DNA of 64,000 bases from Woeseiaceae bacterium (GTDB lineage Bacteria > Pseudomonadota > Gammaproteobacteria > Steroidobacterales > Woeseiaceae), in contig JAJFKS010000028.1 in NCBI GenBank assembly GCA_021773115.1, forward strand, positions 248,001-312,000. The letters are read 5' to 3'. Positions 55,591 through 63,726 of the stretch are shown here, one piece after another. A program made the translations under genes and the position numbers. Each line of letters starts with the position of its first letter. The stretch's first letter is position 1. The notes beneath the pieces are model-generated. The model worked only from the letters and a program-made list of their open reading frames with translations, was not told the DNA's origin and made no database searches.

Positions 55591-55810
55591 TCCAAGAAAT
55601 CCTCAGCGAGTAATTGAATTACGGTTTTTGGCACGCGGAGCTTCTGAGCGGCTCGGACATTGACGCATCTCGGTTGTCCCTTCATTGATCACTGAATGTC
55701 ACTATCAACGCGCGTATGCTGCCATGAGCCTTCACACCTACTCGCATTTGAGAGGCGTTAGTCTTGCACATATCATACAAATTACTGTCGCGGTGATACG
55801 GTTTCATATA

Positions 55811-55933
55811 GAATTCATTTCTTGCAAATAGAATGATAATTCTTAACTCTAAGCGCAAAAATACCACTTAGAATTGAATTCTGCAAGCAATTATTGAATT
55901 TAGAATGGAAATATTTCACATAGGATGAAATTC
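55811..55933. promoter_or_regulatory. operator array GAAT-N3/4-ATTC between recombinase and XRE regulator
   Basis: The AT-rich 351-base gap 55591-55941 contains repeated palindromic half-site pairs: GAATTC at 55811, GAATGATAATTC at 55831-55842, GAATTGAATTC at 55871-55881, and GGATGAAATTC at 55923-55933, plus a partial TAGAATGGAAAT at 55901. Most are preceded by TA. Such arrays usually bind the adjacent XRE-type regulator and set the recombinase/regulator balance. No other gene is seen in the gap. Confidence 0.55.
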
Positions 55934-55941
55934 ATACCGAA

Positions 55942-56145
55942 ATGATTAAGTGCAAGCTCTGGGTTCTGATGGGTGAGCGCAAGCTCAACGTGACTGAACT
56001 TGCTCGTGAGACGGGCTTGCCGCGCAGTAGCATCGATGCGCTCTACAAAGATGAGGCGCAGCGCGTTGACCTGGGCGTCATAGATCGGCTGTGTGAGTAT
56101 TTCGGTTGTGAAATCGGCGACTTGCTCGAAAGAACCGCGAACTGA
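55942..56145 (+). CDS. XRE-family HTH regulator
   Basis: This 67-residue protein is one helix-turn-helix domain of the Cro/CI type: MGERKLNVTELARETGLPRSSIDALYKDEAQRVD holds helices 1-3, and LCEYFGCEIGDLLER is the terminal helix pair. It matches the short HTH regulators found in many mobile islands. It probably autoregulates through the GAAT-N-ATTC repeats directly upstream and represses the divergent recombinase. Confidence 0.88.
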   Translation: MIKCKLWVLMGERKLNVTELARETGLPRSSIDALYKDEAQRVDLGVIDRLCEYFGCEIGDLLERTAN

Positions 56146-56161
56146 GCATCCGCGTATCGGT

Positions 56162-56186
56162 GATTTGATTCCGCCCCTGGCCACCA
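56162..56186 (+). other. tRNA 3'-end-like sequence, relic attachment site
   Basis: The bases GATTCCGCCCCTGGCCACCA (56167-56186) look like the end of a tRNA: T-loop GATT, T-stem 3' strand, acceptor 3' strand and CCA. The 5' T-stem partner is missing upstream, so it is not a tRNA gene. It lies 96 bases before a truncated tyrosine integrase start, the usual att-int order, and therefore looks like an old attachment site. Confidence 0.45.
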
Positions 56187-56281
56187 AATTCCTTATGTTT
56201 CAATAATATACGAGCGATCGTAAAGTTACGTTTTTCGGCGGGTACAGTATAGGTACAGTGCTTTGTCGCGAGGAACTCACA

Positions 56282-56467
56282 ATGGCGACAATCGTAAAGA
56301 CACGGTCAGGGAAATCGAAAGCGGTTATTCGCGAGCAATGCTGGCCGACGAAGTGCAAATCATTTCGCCTGAAGCGAGATGCGACTGATTGGGCGAGGCA
56401 AACCCGAGACCAAATGGTCCGCGACCTTCATATTGATCATGCTGACGATACTTCTAAGCTTCGATAG
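56282..56467 (+). pseudogene. tyrosine recombinase/integrase, N-terminal fragment
   Basis: The 61-codon frame (ATIVKTRSGKSKAVIREQCW ... FRLKRDATDWARQTRDQMVR) is the N-terminal arm-binding part of a phage-type tyrosine integrase. It stops at 56467 and neither the core-binding nor the catalytic domain follows. A GAGGAA ribosome site precedes ATG 56282. It is a relic, or a small protein derived from one. The 173 bases after it (56468-56640) hold no gene. Confidence 0.7.
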
Positions 56468-56640
56468 CAGTGAAGACTTACTCTCAGCCGAGCATCGTTC
56501 TGAGCAATTTGTAGCTCGAATTTTGGTTCATGATGTTTGATCGACGCGATCGGATAGCTTTAGATCTGGCGTACCCCACGTCGGCGGTAGAGACAGTGCC
56601 AGCCAGCTATTCGGCACCGTCTCCACATCCGCTAAAACCT

Positions 56641-56889
56641 CTATCGTTTCTTGCCTTTTTGAGCCAACGTGCTACCTGCTGCAGACTTTGAGGCTTTACT
56701 GGTCCGACCGTCGCGCAGTGTTTTTGATGCTGCGGTGGCCGCCCTAGAGCTCGTCTGCTTCTTCGGTGCTTTTCGTTGCGAGAGGGCGCTGCCACCGGCC
56801 GTTTTCGAAGCTTTGCCAGTTCCTGTGCTGCGAATCGTTTTCGAGGCGGCGCTGGCGGCTTTCTTGCCCGTTACTTTCTTGTTCGTCAT
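56641..56889 (-). CDS. small basic Ala/Ser/Lys repeat protein
   Basis: This 82-residue, very basic protein has an imperfect internal duplication: KAASAASKTIRSTGTGKASK and, about 37 residues later, RAATAASKTLRDGRTSKASK, each followed by a GS-LxQ block. Similar short lysine-rich repeat proteins are common on mobile islands, but their role is not known to me; a nucleic-acid-binding role is a guess. The start is ATG 56889 with AGGAG upstream; an earlier in-frame Met at 56961 was rejected. It is the last gene of the minus-strand defence-like operon, 23 bases after the GIY-YIG-like gene. Confidence 0.65.
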   Translation of the reverse strand: MTNKKVTGKKAASAASKTIRSTGTGKASKTAGGSALSQRKAPKKQTSSRAATAASKTLRDGRTSKASKSAAGSTLAQKGKKR

Positions 56890-56912
56890 GATTAAATACT
56901 CCTGATTAAGTT

Positions 56913-57467
56913 TTATGGATCGTAAAAGCGTCTGGGACCTGGCCAAGAGGATCCTAGACATTGCACAACCATTCCGGGTCTCGATGTGCGAGATGCAATG
57001 GCTTGAACGTTTCCACCGGGTTGCAAGTCATTAATCAATAGACTTTCTATGTCGATCAACAGTGCCTTGCTCAAACGTCGGCTCGGGGCGAGGCCTATAT
57101 ACCCAGCTAGTGTGATGTGATGCGTCAATCCGCGCTCGCGTTTTAAGTAGCGCCAGAAGTCCGGTTTCGCTGAATAATTCCAGCGCGCGCGAATGGTTTG
57201 ATTCCAGGTCAAGCCGACATAGAGAATTTCATTCTCGTCTGGCGCGACGTACGCGTACAGGCAACGCGATGCATTCCAGTCTTTGTGGTCCATTGGCAAG
57301 GCCGTCCAATCAACTCGAACCGTGAATTGATTCAATGAATCCATACTCTCGTCATCAGGCGGGTCAGTGTCTGTCGGTGGTGATACATTTTCTGCTCTTG
57401 AGCACCAGTGGGTGCGTTCCCTGCGAAACCAGGAATGAGCTCGCCTTGTGCTGATTAGGTCAGTCAA
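56913..57467 (-). CDS. GIY-YIG-like protein coupled to the E1 gene
   Basis: The 184-residue protein carries what looks like a GIY-YIG nuclease fold: YAY at 71-73, YVG at 83-85, Arg93/Arg95 in IRARW, Glu141 in DIESLLIND and Asn153 in GGNVQ, in the right order and spacing. The N-terminal 45 residues are low-complexity and may be a linker, so Met42 (57344) is an alternative start. ATG 57467 overlaps the E1 stop as ATGA, so it is translated with the conjugation genes. A GIY-YIG domain as part of a ubiquitin-like operon is unusual; it may be the effector nuclease. The family call is by motif only. Confidence 0.6.
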   Translation of the reverse strand: MTDLISTRRAHSWFRRERTHWCSRAENVSPPTDTDPPDDESMDSLNQFTVRVDWTALPMDHKDWNASRCLYAYVAPDENEILYVGLTWNQTIRARWNYSAKPDFWRYLKRERGLTHHITLAGYIGLAPSRRLSKALLIDIESLLINDLQPGGNVQAIASRTSRPGMVVQCLGSSWPGPRRFYDP

Positions 57468-58846
57468 GAGGCGCTCAATGTGCTAAGCGGTGAGTGGATC
57501 TGAACGTAGCCAGGATTACGAGGATTGATCACTTTATTGATGCAAGAATCGAGAGCCCTCGGTGCACGAAGATCCAGATCAATGACCGATCGAATCGGTC
57601 CGCCCATGACCAGTTTTATAGTCTCGGCCACCATGAAAGCTGCCGCAACACAGCCGACAAACGGCGCGCCAACAGCCTTCTGCGCGAGAAGGGTTACCCC
57701 GCAAGTGTCCATGCCCTGGCGGCGAAGGGCCTCGTAAGCCGGTTGTTCGTCCGTTGTAGGGCCGTCATTTCGGTCACGAGGCCAAAGCGCTGTCGCTTCA
57801 CGAGGACCGGGGAAGGTATGCAGGCGCAAAGCCTGAAACGTGGCGGCATTTGCGCCAAGTCCGGCTTCGACTACAGCCTCAAAATTTGGTTGTTCAATCG
57901 CTCGCCTAGCAATCGCGTTGTCAAAGCACGCAACAAATACACGGGGATCGTGAATACCGATGTGCATTTTTTCATCAAATCGCCGCTCACAAATTGTCGT
58001 CTGAAAACCGATCTGCTCGAGCCACTCCGCCACTGCTCTGGTTTTCCGCTGGCCAACGTGCGTATCGTCCATCAGCACCGAGGTGCTTATTGAGGACTTT
58101 GTAACGCGGTCAAAATCCTGAACTAGGAGCCGTAACTCCGCTGGGTCTGAATACGGCAGAGTAGCCAGCGTCCAAAGAAAAGCCTGACCAAGATGGCCGA
58201 GGCCGCCGATCCAAAGTTCCGAAGGAAGCTCAGTCATTGGGCGGCCATCGGAACTGGGCGACCACAACGATAGGTTAATGCTGCGATGACCTACGGCAGG
58301 GCCATCCCGACGAACGAAGCGAAAGGCCTCGTAAACCGCCAATGCCCCGGATAGTACCCCCGCCGGTGTAATACCCCATCCCTCTGCCAGCCGATCAGGC
58401 GACTTCGCCGGAACAATACCACCGCGCCAACCTTGGAAGGTCGTCGAAATCGCGAACGGGTGCTCGTGACAGGATTTCGCCTCACCAACTAGGATTACCG
58501 GTTCCGTGTCTGCGATCCGATCAACGCAAGTGCCGCCGAGATTCTCGACGGCGTCCTTCAGTGTGCGACCCAACCGAAGCGGGACAACAAGCTCGGCATC
58601 GAGCTCTCCGGCGACGGTAACGCCACCCAAGAACGCGCGCCTCGCCGTGTTGACTATGGTCAAAAGCGCCGTCTGCTGCACAGGGTTGCTTGCTGCGGAA
58701 TTCCCTATGATAACGCCCAGTCGATAGCCCTCAAAACGTTTCAGAGCCTCGCCCAAGGTGACCGCGTTGCCAGTATCAAGGTCAAGCTTGACGAGTCGAT
58801 GCAGCGTATCCGAGTCGGTGGTTTTCATGGTCTGTTTCTCCGTCAT
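57464..58846 (-). CDS. bilD: E1-like (ThiF-fold) activating enzyme of a Bil-type system
   Basis: This 460-residue protein has an N-terminal domain of about 205 residues, then a ThiF/E1 Rossmann domain. It has LWIGGLGHLG with the nucleotide glycines at 215-220, an acidic ATP-binding VQDFDRV at 242-248 followed by a charged GQRKTRA, and candidate catalytic Cys382 in MDTCGVTLLAQ. E1 enzymes adenylate the C-terminus of the ubiquitin-like protein and form a thioester. The start is ATG 58846, overlapping the JAMM gene stop (ATGA); a frame start at 58990 inside the JAMM gene was rejected. Position and order match the E1 of the bacterial ISG15-like system. Confidence 0.82.
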   Translation of the reverse strand: MTEKQTMKTTDSDTLHRLVKLDLDTGNAVTLGEALKRFEGYRLGVIIGNSAASNPVQQTALLTIVNTARRAFLGGVTVAGELDAELVVPLRLGRTLKDAVENLGGTCVDRIADTEPVILVGEAKSCHEHPFAISTTFQGWRGGIVPAKSPDRLAEGWGITPAGVLSGALAVYEAFRFVRRDGPAVGHRSINLSLWSPSSDGRPMTELPSELWIGGLGHLGQAFLWTLATLPYSDPAELRLLVQDFDRVTKSSISTSVLMDDTHVGQRKTRAVAEWLEQIGFQTTICERRFDEKMHIGIHDPRVFVACFDNAIARRAIEQPNFEAVVEAGLGANAATFQALRLHTFPGPREATALWPRDRNDGPTTDEQPAYEALRRQGMDTCGVTLLAQKAVGAPFVGCVAAAFMVAETIKLVMGGPIRSVIDLDLRAPRALDSCINKVINPRNPGYVQIHSPLSTLSAS

Positions 58847-59322
58847 GAGAATTCCAATCGATCGCCGTTTAGCTTTGGCGCGGATCGAGTCGCCCAGCAC
58901 TTGCCGCCTGTATATTCGTACACGCCAACTCGCGTTAGCGCCCAAGGTTCCCTTGCGTAGCTCGGTATGATCACTGCAACGTGTCCGCATCGACCTATCA
59001 TTGGGTGGCCACGATCGGATTCACTTTGTCGTGCGCTGCCCGGATGCGTATGTACATCTGCGAGGACGCTGAGCTGCAGAGTCCTGCACTGCGTCCATAA
59101 TTCTGAAAAGCGACTGCCGTTAAACTCAACAATGCCACGGGCATAAACGTTCGGATCCAGAGTTTCATAATAGACAGCATGTATAACTTGTGCGGACCGG
59201 CTATGACCGAGAAGGAACGCGCCACTCTCATGCCGCTTCTTTCCCCGCAGGCATAGCTGCTGCATCAATTCTTGCCAGAATGCGCGTGTACACCATCGGC
59301 TACCTTGATTAGGCTGCGCCAT
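58843..59322 (-). CDS. bilC: JAMM/JAB-type deconjugating peptidase of a Bil-type system
   Basis: This 159-residue JAB-domain metalloprotease shows the catalytic Glu32 in HESGAFLLG and the zinc motif HTHPGSARQSESD with His91, His93, Ser100 and Asp103. Such enzymes mature or remove ubiquitin-like proteins. The start is ATG 59322, with GAGGG six bases upstream; an earlier in-frame Met at 59406 lies in the E2 gene. It overlaps the E2 gene by 14 bases and the E1 gene by four. Confidence 0.88.
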   Translation of the reverse strand: MAQPNQGSRWCTRAFWQELMQQLCLRGKKRHESGAFLLGHSRSAQVIHAVYYETLDPNVYARGIVEFNGSRFSELWTQCRTLQLSVLADVHTHPGSARQSESDRGHPMIGRCGHVAVIIPSYAREPWALTRVGVYEYTGGKCWATRSAPKLNGDRLEFS

Positions 59323-59764
59323 GATAATCCCTCGATTGGAGAAGTTCGTGAATGAGGGCGAGGTAACAAACCAGCCCAAGTGATGAATCCCAAAGCATTG
59401 ATGCATACTGCGTCACCCAGTTGCCGTGGCCGTCAATGCTTTGTCGGTCACAGGGAATATAGAGCGCAGTACCGCCTTTCCAGTTGGGGTTGAATACGGC
59501 GCTGATCCTGGCACCCCCGTTGGGCCAAGTCTCCGCTGGTGCGACTCGGCTTAACTCCAAGTCCCACACACCGCCGGTTGCGGCTGCTTGTGGATAATTT
59601 TGGCAATCGAATCGGATCAGGTACCAGGTCTTGTCGCGTGCAGCCACATATACAAGCGCAATGTGTCCGGTCACCGACTGAAGGCGCCATCGCCCCTTGG
59701 CGACGCCGTGCAGGAACGGCGCCGCCTTCAAGTCGGCGGCTAAAGCCAATTCGTCGGGGCGCAT
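59309..59764 (-). CDS. bilB: E2-like conjugating enzyme of a Bil-type system
   Basis: This 151-residue protein has the compact E2 pattern of bacterial conjugation operons: a beta-meander (HIALVYVAARDKTWYLIRF), a Pro/Trp-rich turn (VFNPNWKGGTALYIP) and catalytic Cys105 in YIPCDRQ, followed by the C-terminal helix. It would accept the thioester from the E1 and pass the ubiquitin-like protein to targets. The start is ATG 59764, sharing one base with the Ubl stop (TAATG); an in-frame start at 59935 runs into the Ubl gene. Confidence 0.82.
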   Translation of the reverse strand: MRPDELALAADLKAAPFLHGVAKGRWRLQSVTGHIALVYVAARDKTWYLIRFDCQNYPQAAATGGVWDLELSRVAPAETWPNGGARISAVFNPNWKGGTALYIPCDRQSIDGHGNWVTQYASMLWDSSLGLVCYLALIHELLQSRDYHGAA

Positions 59765-60249
59765 TAGCCGTTGACCCGATCGGTTGGAACGAGATCGAAC
59801 TCGATATTGCAGTTGGTGCACTCGACCAAAGAGCCGAGGTGCGCTTCGCCGTCGGGGCGCTCGTCTGTGCCTGCAATTTGCAGCGCATACTCGGTGGCAT
59901 CTTCCTTGGAAATTCCGGCCTCTTTCGCCGCCCAACGTTTTAGCCGGCCGATTGTAGTGGCAGGGCTGAACTTGCGTTCGAACAGCTGGCCATTGAAATT
60001 CACAGTCACTTCGACGCGTTTACAACGACTCACGTGTAAGTAGACGGAGTCGCCGTCCGACTGGAGATGGCAGTCGATTGGCAACGGCTCATCGGTATCT
60101 TCGTAGAAGACGTGCTCCAACTCAGCAAGCTCGGGTGCTGCTTCTTTGACGATCTTGCGAATACTCGCGTAGTCGCTGTTGGTCGCCAAGACACCGAAGC
60201 GAACATCGCGCACGCCGGGACCTTGAATAAAAACATTAACGTTTTGCAT
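59764..60249 (-). CDS. bilA: tandem ubiquitin-like protein (ISG15-like, Bil type)
   Basis: This 161-residue protein can be read as two beta-grasp domains: residues 3-75 (VNVFIQGPGVRDVRF ... SVYLHVSRC) and 77-157 (KRVEVTVNFNGQLFERKF ... NIEFDLVPTD). It ends in Asn-Gly, so a C-terminal Gly is exposed without need for trimming. Two fused ubiquitin-like domains are the hallmark of BilA. It is the first of the four core genes. The start is ATG 60249 with GGAG about nine bases upstream; an in-frame Met at 60300 was rejected. The 90-base gap to the helicase gene may hold a minor promoter. Confidence 0.8.
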   Translation of the reverse strand: MQNVNVFIQGPGVRDVRFGVLATNSDYASIRKIVKEAAPELAELEHVFYEDTDEPLPIDCHLQSDGDSVYLHVSRCKRVEVTVNFNGQLFERKFSPATTIGRLKRWAAKEAGISKEDATEYALQIAGTDERPDGEAHLGSLVECTNCNIEFDLVPTDRVNG

Positions 60250-60339
60250 GATAATTAACTCCAAATCATGTGGACAATCCCACGATGGGCGTCCTGTCAT
60301 AGAGTCAATCGTCTGAGTGGCGCAAAACCGGCAATTCGC

Positions 60340-63300
60340 TTAGTCGATCCGCGGTACCGCCGAGCAAATAAAGAAGTGCGGGCATCGGGAGCATTTGGAC
60401 TGATCCACCGCCGCTGGGAAACGGCGCGCTGAAGCGTCACGCAGCAGATGGTCTGTTCGCTCGATCCGTGACGAAAACCAGGCGTCGCCGTGTTTTACTG
60501 GCGTGACATCTTCCTTCCCAAGCTGAATGACATCAATTTGATAGCGACCACTGCCAAACCGTTTCTTTGCCAGGTGGTTGTAAGAGGCCTGCACGTTTTC
60601 GTCACCGGGGGACATCGTGCGCCCAGTTTTGAACAGCCGAATTACCGTTGTGCCATCGGGAAAGGCACCCCAATGGTGCGGGTTGAGCAAAATCTCACCG
60701 TTGGATAAGACAAGCTTAAGATCATCGCGTTCCACAGCCGGTATGCCCGCCAAGTGTCTGGCAAGCGTGCGGACGGTGGTCTCGGCTAGGCGGCGGTATT
60801 CTGGTTCGAGACTATGGTCCGTTGGGCCTTTCGTACTCCAAACCTCTTCAAGCTTGTCGAGCAGCATCGCTTCGGTAGCCTCTTCGTTGTTTTGGAGCGC
60901 CTGCAGCGCATCAATCGCCGCATAAATGCAGGCGTGAGCGCGAATAAACGGACCGTCTTTTCGGCGTGCGCTTAAGCGGAAGACCCGATCGTAAAAGTAG
61001 CGTCTTGGGCAGCTGCTCAGGGCAGTAATATCGCGCTCGGTAATGGGCGGTACTGTCAGGTGGCCCAGATTAATCGTGCCGTCGTCGAGGGCTATTGCTC
61101 GAGTCAGCGAAGTCGGGCTGACGATCTCGTCAATGGCACCAATGTGGTTGAGGTACGGTGAGCGTTTGCGTGTTCGAGTGCGCTGTTTTTTCGAACGATA
61201 GAGATGCAACTCATCCATGGCGCGGGATATCGCGACGAAAAATAGGCACTCCTGCTCTTCGTCGTGCCCATATCGACCGCCGTCGACAGGATAATAGTCC
61301 GGCTCAACAACCATTCCCGACGGGGGTTTGTTTTTTTCGCCGGAGTATTGCTTTGGAATACCGCCGTCCAGCAGCATCGGCAGATGCACGATCGGAAATT
61401 CCAATCCTTTGGCACCATGAATAGTGATCAGACGCACGGCATCAATATCAAGCGCAGCTACTGGCAACTGTCGAAGATCACGCTCCTCGTTTAAGAACAG
61501 GAGCCTCCGGATTTTGTCGAGAAACGTGTGTATTGGTAGGCCAGGTCGAAATGAGCTCACCGTACGTAACGCTCCAAATAGCTGGTATATCGCGGCCGAT
61601 TTGAGCTGCACGTCGATCGAGTTTGTGTGAAACAGTCGGCGAAGATACTGACTGTTATCAAACAAGTACTGCTTGATAAGCGTGTTCGGGTGCGTGTCTC
61701 GCGTTATGCCTTTCAGATCATCGCGCAATTGCGCCAATCCCGTCATACCAGCACTACTGAGATTGCCGATGCCGTCGAGATCCTGAAGCGCGTCGATTGG
61801 CATTTGATCTCGGTGTTTGCAGGCAGCAATAAAGGAGTCGACGTCGGACAGAGGAATGCGGTAGTTATCAAAATTGGCAATACGTACCAGACCTGAGCCG
61901 CCTTCGTCTGCAACGAACGATAATAGAGACAAGAGATCGCGGACCTCTGGGCGCTCGAACAAACTTCCCAAGTGCAATACCGGAATTCCTCTCGCCTCAA
62001 GCCCTTCGGCCATTGCGCTAAGTCGATCGTTGGTGCGGCAGATAACAGCCTGCTCGCGATACGCGCTGCCCAATGCTTGGCGATCTACTATACGTTGCGC
62101 GATAACGCTGATTTCCTCTTCGTAATCGTCGGCCTCACTGAACGTGGGGAATGTGCCGGTGGACGATTTGTTGGCCTCAAGTTGCAAGGCAGTTGCTTGT
62201 GACGAGGCCTTCATCGTTGCCGCGAATCTTGTAAATGCACTAACGATTTCTGGTGTAGATCGATAGTTTTTCGATAGGGGGAGCCTTTTGCCGCCGGGAA
62301 AGTCCTTCTCGAATAGCGCCGCATTGGCCGGCGATGCGCCCCGAAAGCGGTACACAGATTGACGTGCGTCACCAACGGTCCATAACCCTTTTCCGGACCC
62401 GCAGAACGACTTCAGCAACCGAACACTCGCTCGATTGACGTCCTGGTACTCATCGACCAGCACATGCGGGTACTGCTGCATCAACGCGTTTCTCAACTCC
62501 GGCTGGTGTTCCAAGAGAAGGGTCGGTCGCATAATGAGATCGCCAAAATCCACTCGCCCATTAGCCGTTAGGTTTTCCTGGTAAATGCGATATATTTTGG
62601 CGACTTCGAGCGCGCGTTCCGCACGCTTTGTTTCATCCGCATCGCGCGCGTTAGCCAGATCCGCAGCGGCCAGCGAAGCGTAGGTTTCGTGATCGACCAC
62701 TTCATCTTTGGCTCGGGAAACCGCGTTAAGCGCCTCATTGAGCATGAACGCCGGTTCGTAAAGCATGTGGTAATGAGTTAGATCAAGGGTAGGCAGTTGA
62801 TCCTCGAGAAGCTCAATGGCGTCGCTTCGCGCCATAAGTTGAATTTCTTGTTCGAGGCCGAACAGTTGATGGAATTTTCTCATCAACTCCAGGCCAAAGG
62901 CGTGAAACGTTCCGGCCCAGATCTCGTGGGCCGCGTCTGGCAACTCTTCTGCGGCCCTTTCGGACAGTTCCAGTGCTGCTTTGTTGGAGAACGTCAATAC
63001 CAGTATGTTAGACGGAGGAACTGACAGGTCGTTGATAAGGTGCAGAACTCGGCCAACCAGCGCCGTGGTCTTGCCCGAGCCTGGCCCGGCTTCGACGAAC
63101 AACGGTGAGTCCGAATGCTCGGCAGCGCGCCGTTGAGAAGAATCCAAGCTTAGCTTTTTGCGAGGGGCCGGCGGGTTAGCCGGTGGCAATAACAGTGAGT
63201 CTGCGTACTGTTGACAGGTTGCCCCAACGGGGATCTGTAGCTTGCGTGCAAGTTCAGTGGCGCCAGTTCCTTGCTCAAGAAACGCGTTCCTAGCAACCAC

Positions 63301-63726
63301 TCGCGGTAACAGGAATTCGCGCGCATATACGTTCGCCTGCAGTTCGCGGCGCTCTCGAGCGCCATACCCCTCAATGCCGGCAAGGCCGACAGGCGTGGGT
63401 TGTTCCGGTGCGCTGATATCGGGAGCGACGGCTTGGCACTGATTGTGTGGATCGTGCAGCTCAAGATGGCCCAGTTCGTGGGCTGCTACCGCGGTAATTT
63501 GAGCCTCGTCCAAATCCTTCCGCACGTATACATAAGCGTTCTGTCGATCAAGTGCACCGTCGGCGCCGCAGAGTAGTGGATCATCAGCAGCGAGCAGTTG
63601 AAGCTCGAAACCACGTTTTTCTAGCGCGCGTTGCAGCACGTCGCGGCCGACCTCATCATCGGCGGCTGCGACCCCACCTCTCAGCTCGCGGGCGTGGCGG
63701 CGAATCGTTTCGAAATTATCTGCCAT
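60340..63726 (-). CDS. fusion of IrrE-like metallopeptidase, UvrD-type helicase and Fe-S nuclease-like domain
   Basis: This 1128-residue protein has three parts. Residues 1-180 are an ImmA/IrrE-type zinc peptidase (HELGH at 83-87, RRELQANVYAREFLLP with the third ligand Glu). Residues about 190-880 are a superfamily 1A helicase: GPGSGKT at 214-220, LVDEYQDVN (Walker B), NYRSTPEIV, ITIHGAKGLEFP, and FVAISRAM. Residues about 900-1128 resemble the AddB/Cas4 nuclease, with Cys906, Cys1112, Cys1115 and Cys1121 placed as an Fe-S cluster. The expected catalytic D-DYKTG reads VIRLFKTG and GEILLNP, so the nuclease is probably dead. It starts at ATG 63726, overlapping the preceding gene by 11 bases, and precedes the Bil genes. 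Confidence 0.85.
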   Translation of the reverse strand: MADNFETIRRHARELRGGVAAADDEVGRDVLQRALEKRGFELQLLAADDPLLCGADGALDRQNAYVYVRKDLDEAQITAVAAHELGHLELHDPHNQCQAVAPDISAPEQPTPVGLAGIEGYGARERRELQANVYAREFLLPRVVARNAFLEQGTGATELARKLQIPVGATCQQYADSLLLPPANPPAPRKKLSLDSSQRRAAEHSDSPLFVEAGPGSGKTTALVGRVLHLINDLSVPPSNILVLTFSNKAALELSERAAEELPDAAHEIWAGTFHAFGLELMRKFHQLFGLEQEIQLMARSDAIELLEDQLPTLDLTHYHMLYEPAFMLNEALNAVSRAKDEVVDHETYASLAAADLANARDADETKRAERALEVAKIYRIYQENLTANGRVDFGDLIMRPTLLLEHQPELRNALMQQYPHVLVDEYQDVNRASVRLLKSFCGSGKGLWTVGDARQSVYRFRGASPANAALFEKDFPGGKRLPLSKNYRSTPEIVSAFTRFAATMKASSQATALQLEANKSSTGTFPTFSEADDYEEEISVIAQRIVDRQALGSAYREQAVICRTNDRLSAMAEGLEARGIPVLHLGSLFERPEVRDLLSLLSFVADEGGSGLVRIANFDNYRIPLSDVDSFIAACKHRDQMPIDALQDLDGIGNLSSAGMTGLAQLRDDLKGITRDTHPNTLIKQYLFDNSQYLRRLFHTNSIDVQLKSAAIYQLFGALRTVSSFRPGLPIHTFLDKIRRLLFLNEERDLRQLPVAALDIDAVRLITIHGAKGLEFPIVHLPMLLDGGIPKQYSGEKNKPPSGMVVEPDYYPVDGGRYGHDEEQECLFFVAISRAMDELHLYRSKKQRTRTRKRSPYLNHIGAIDEIVSPTSLTRAIALDDGTINLGHLTVPPITERDITALSSCPRRYFYDRVFRLSARRKDGPFIRAHACIYAAIDALQALQNNEEATEAMLLDKLEEVWSTKGPTDHSLEPEYRRLAETTVRTLARHLAGIPAVERDDLKLVLSNGEILLNPHHWGAFPDGTTVIRLFKTGRTMSPGDENVQASYNHLAKKRFGSGRYQIDVIQLGKEDVTPVKHGDAWFSSRIERTDHLLRDASARRFPAAVDQSKCSRCPHFFICSAVPRID

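Noticed and set aside
56162..56186. A tRNA gene
   Set aside because: Only a 3'-end-like string is present; no D-arm, anticodon arm or 5' acceptor strand precedes it.
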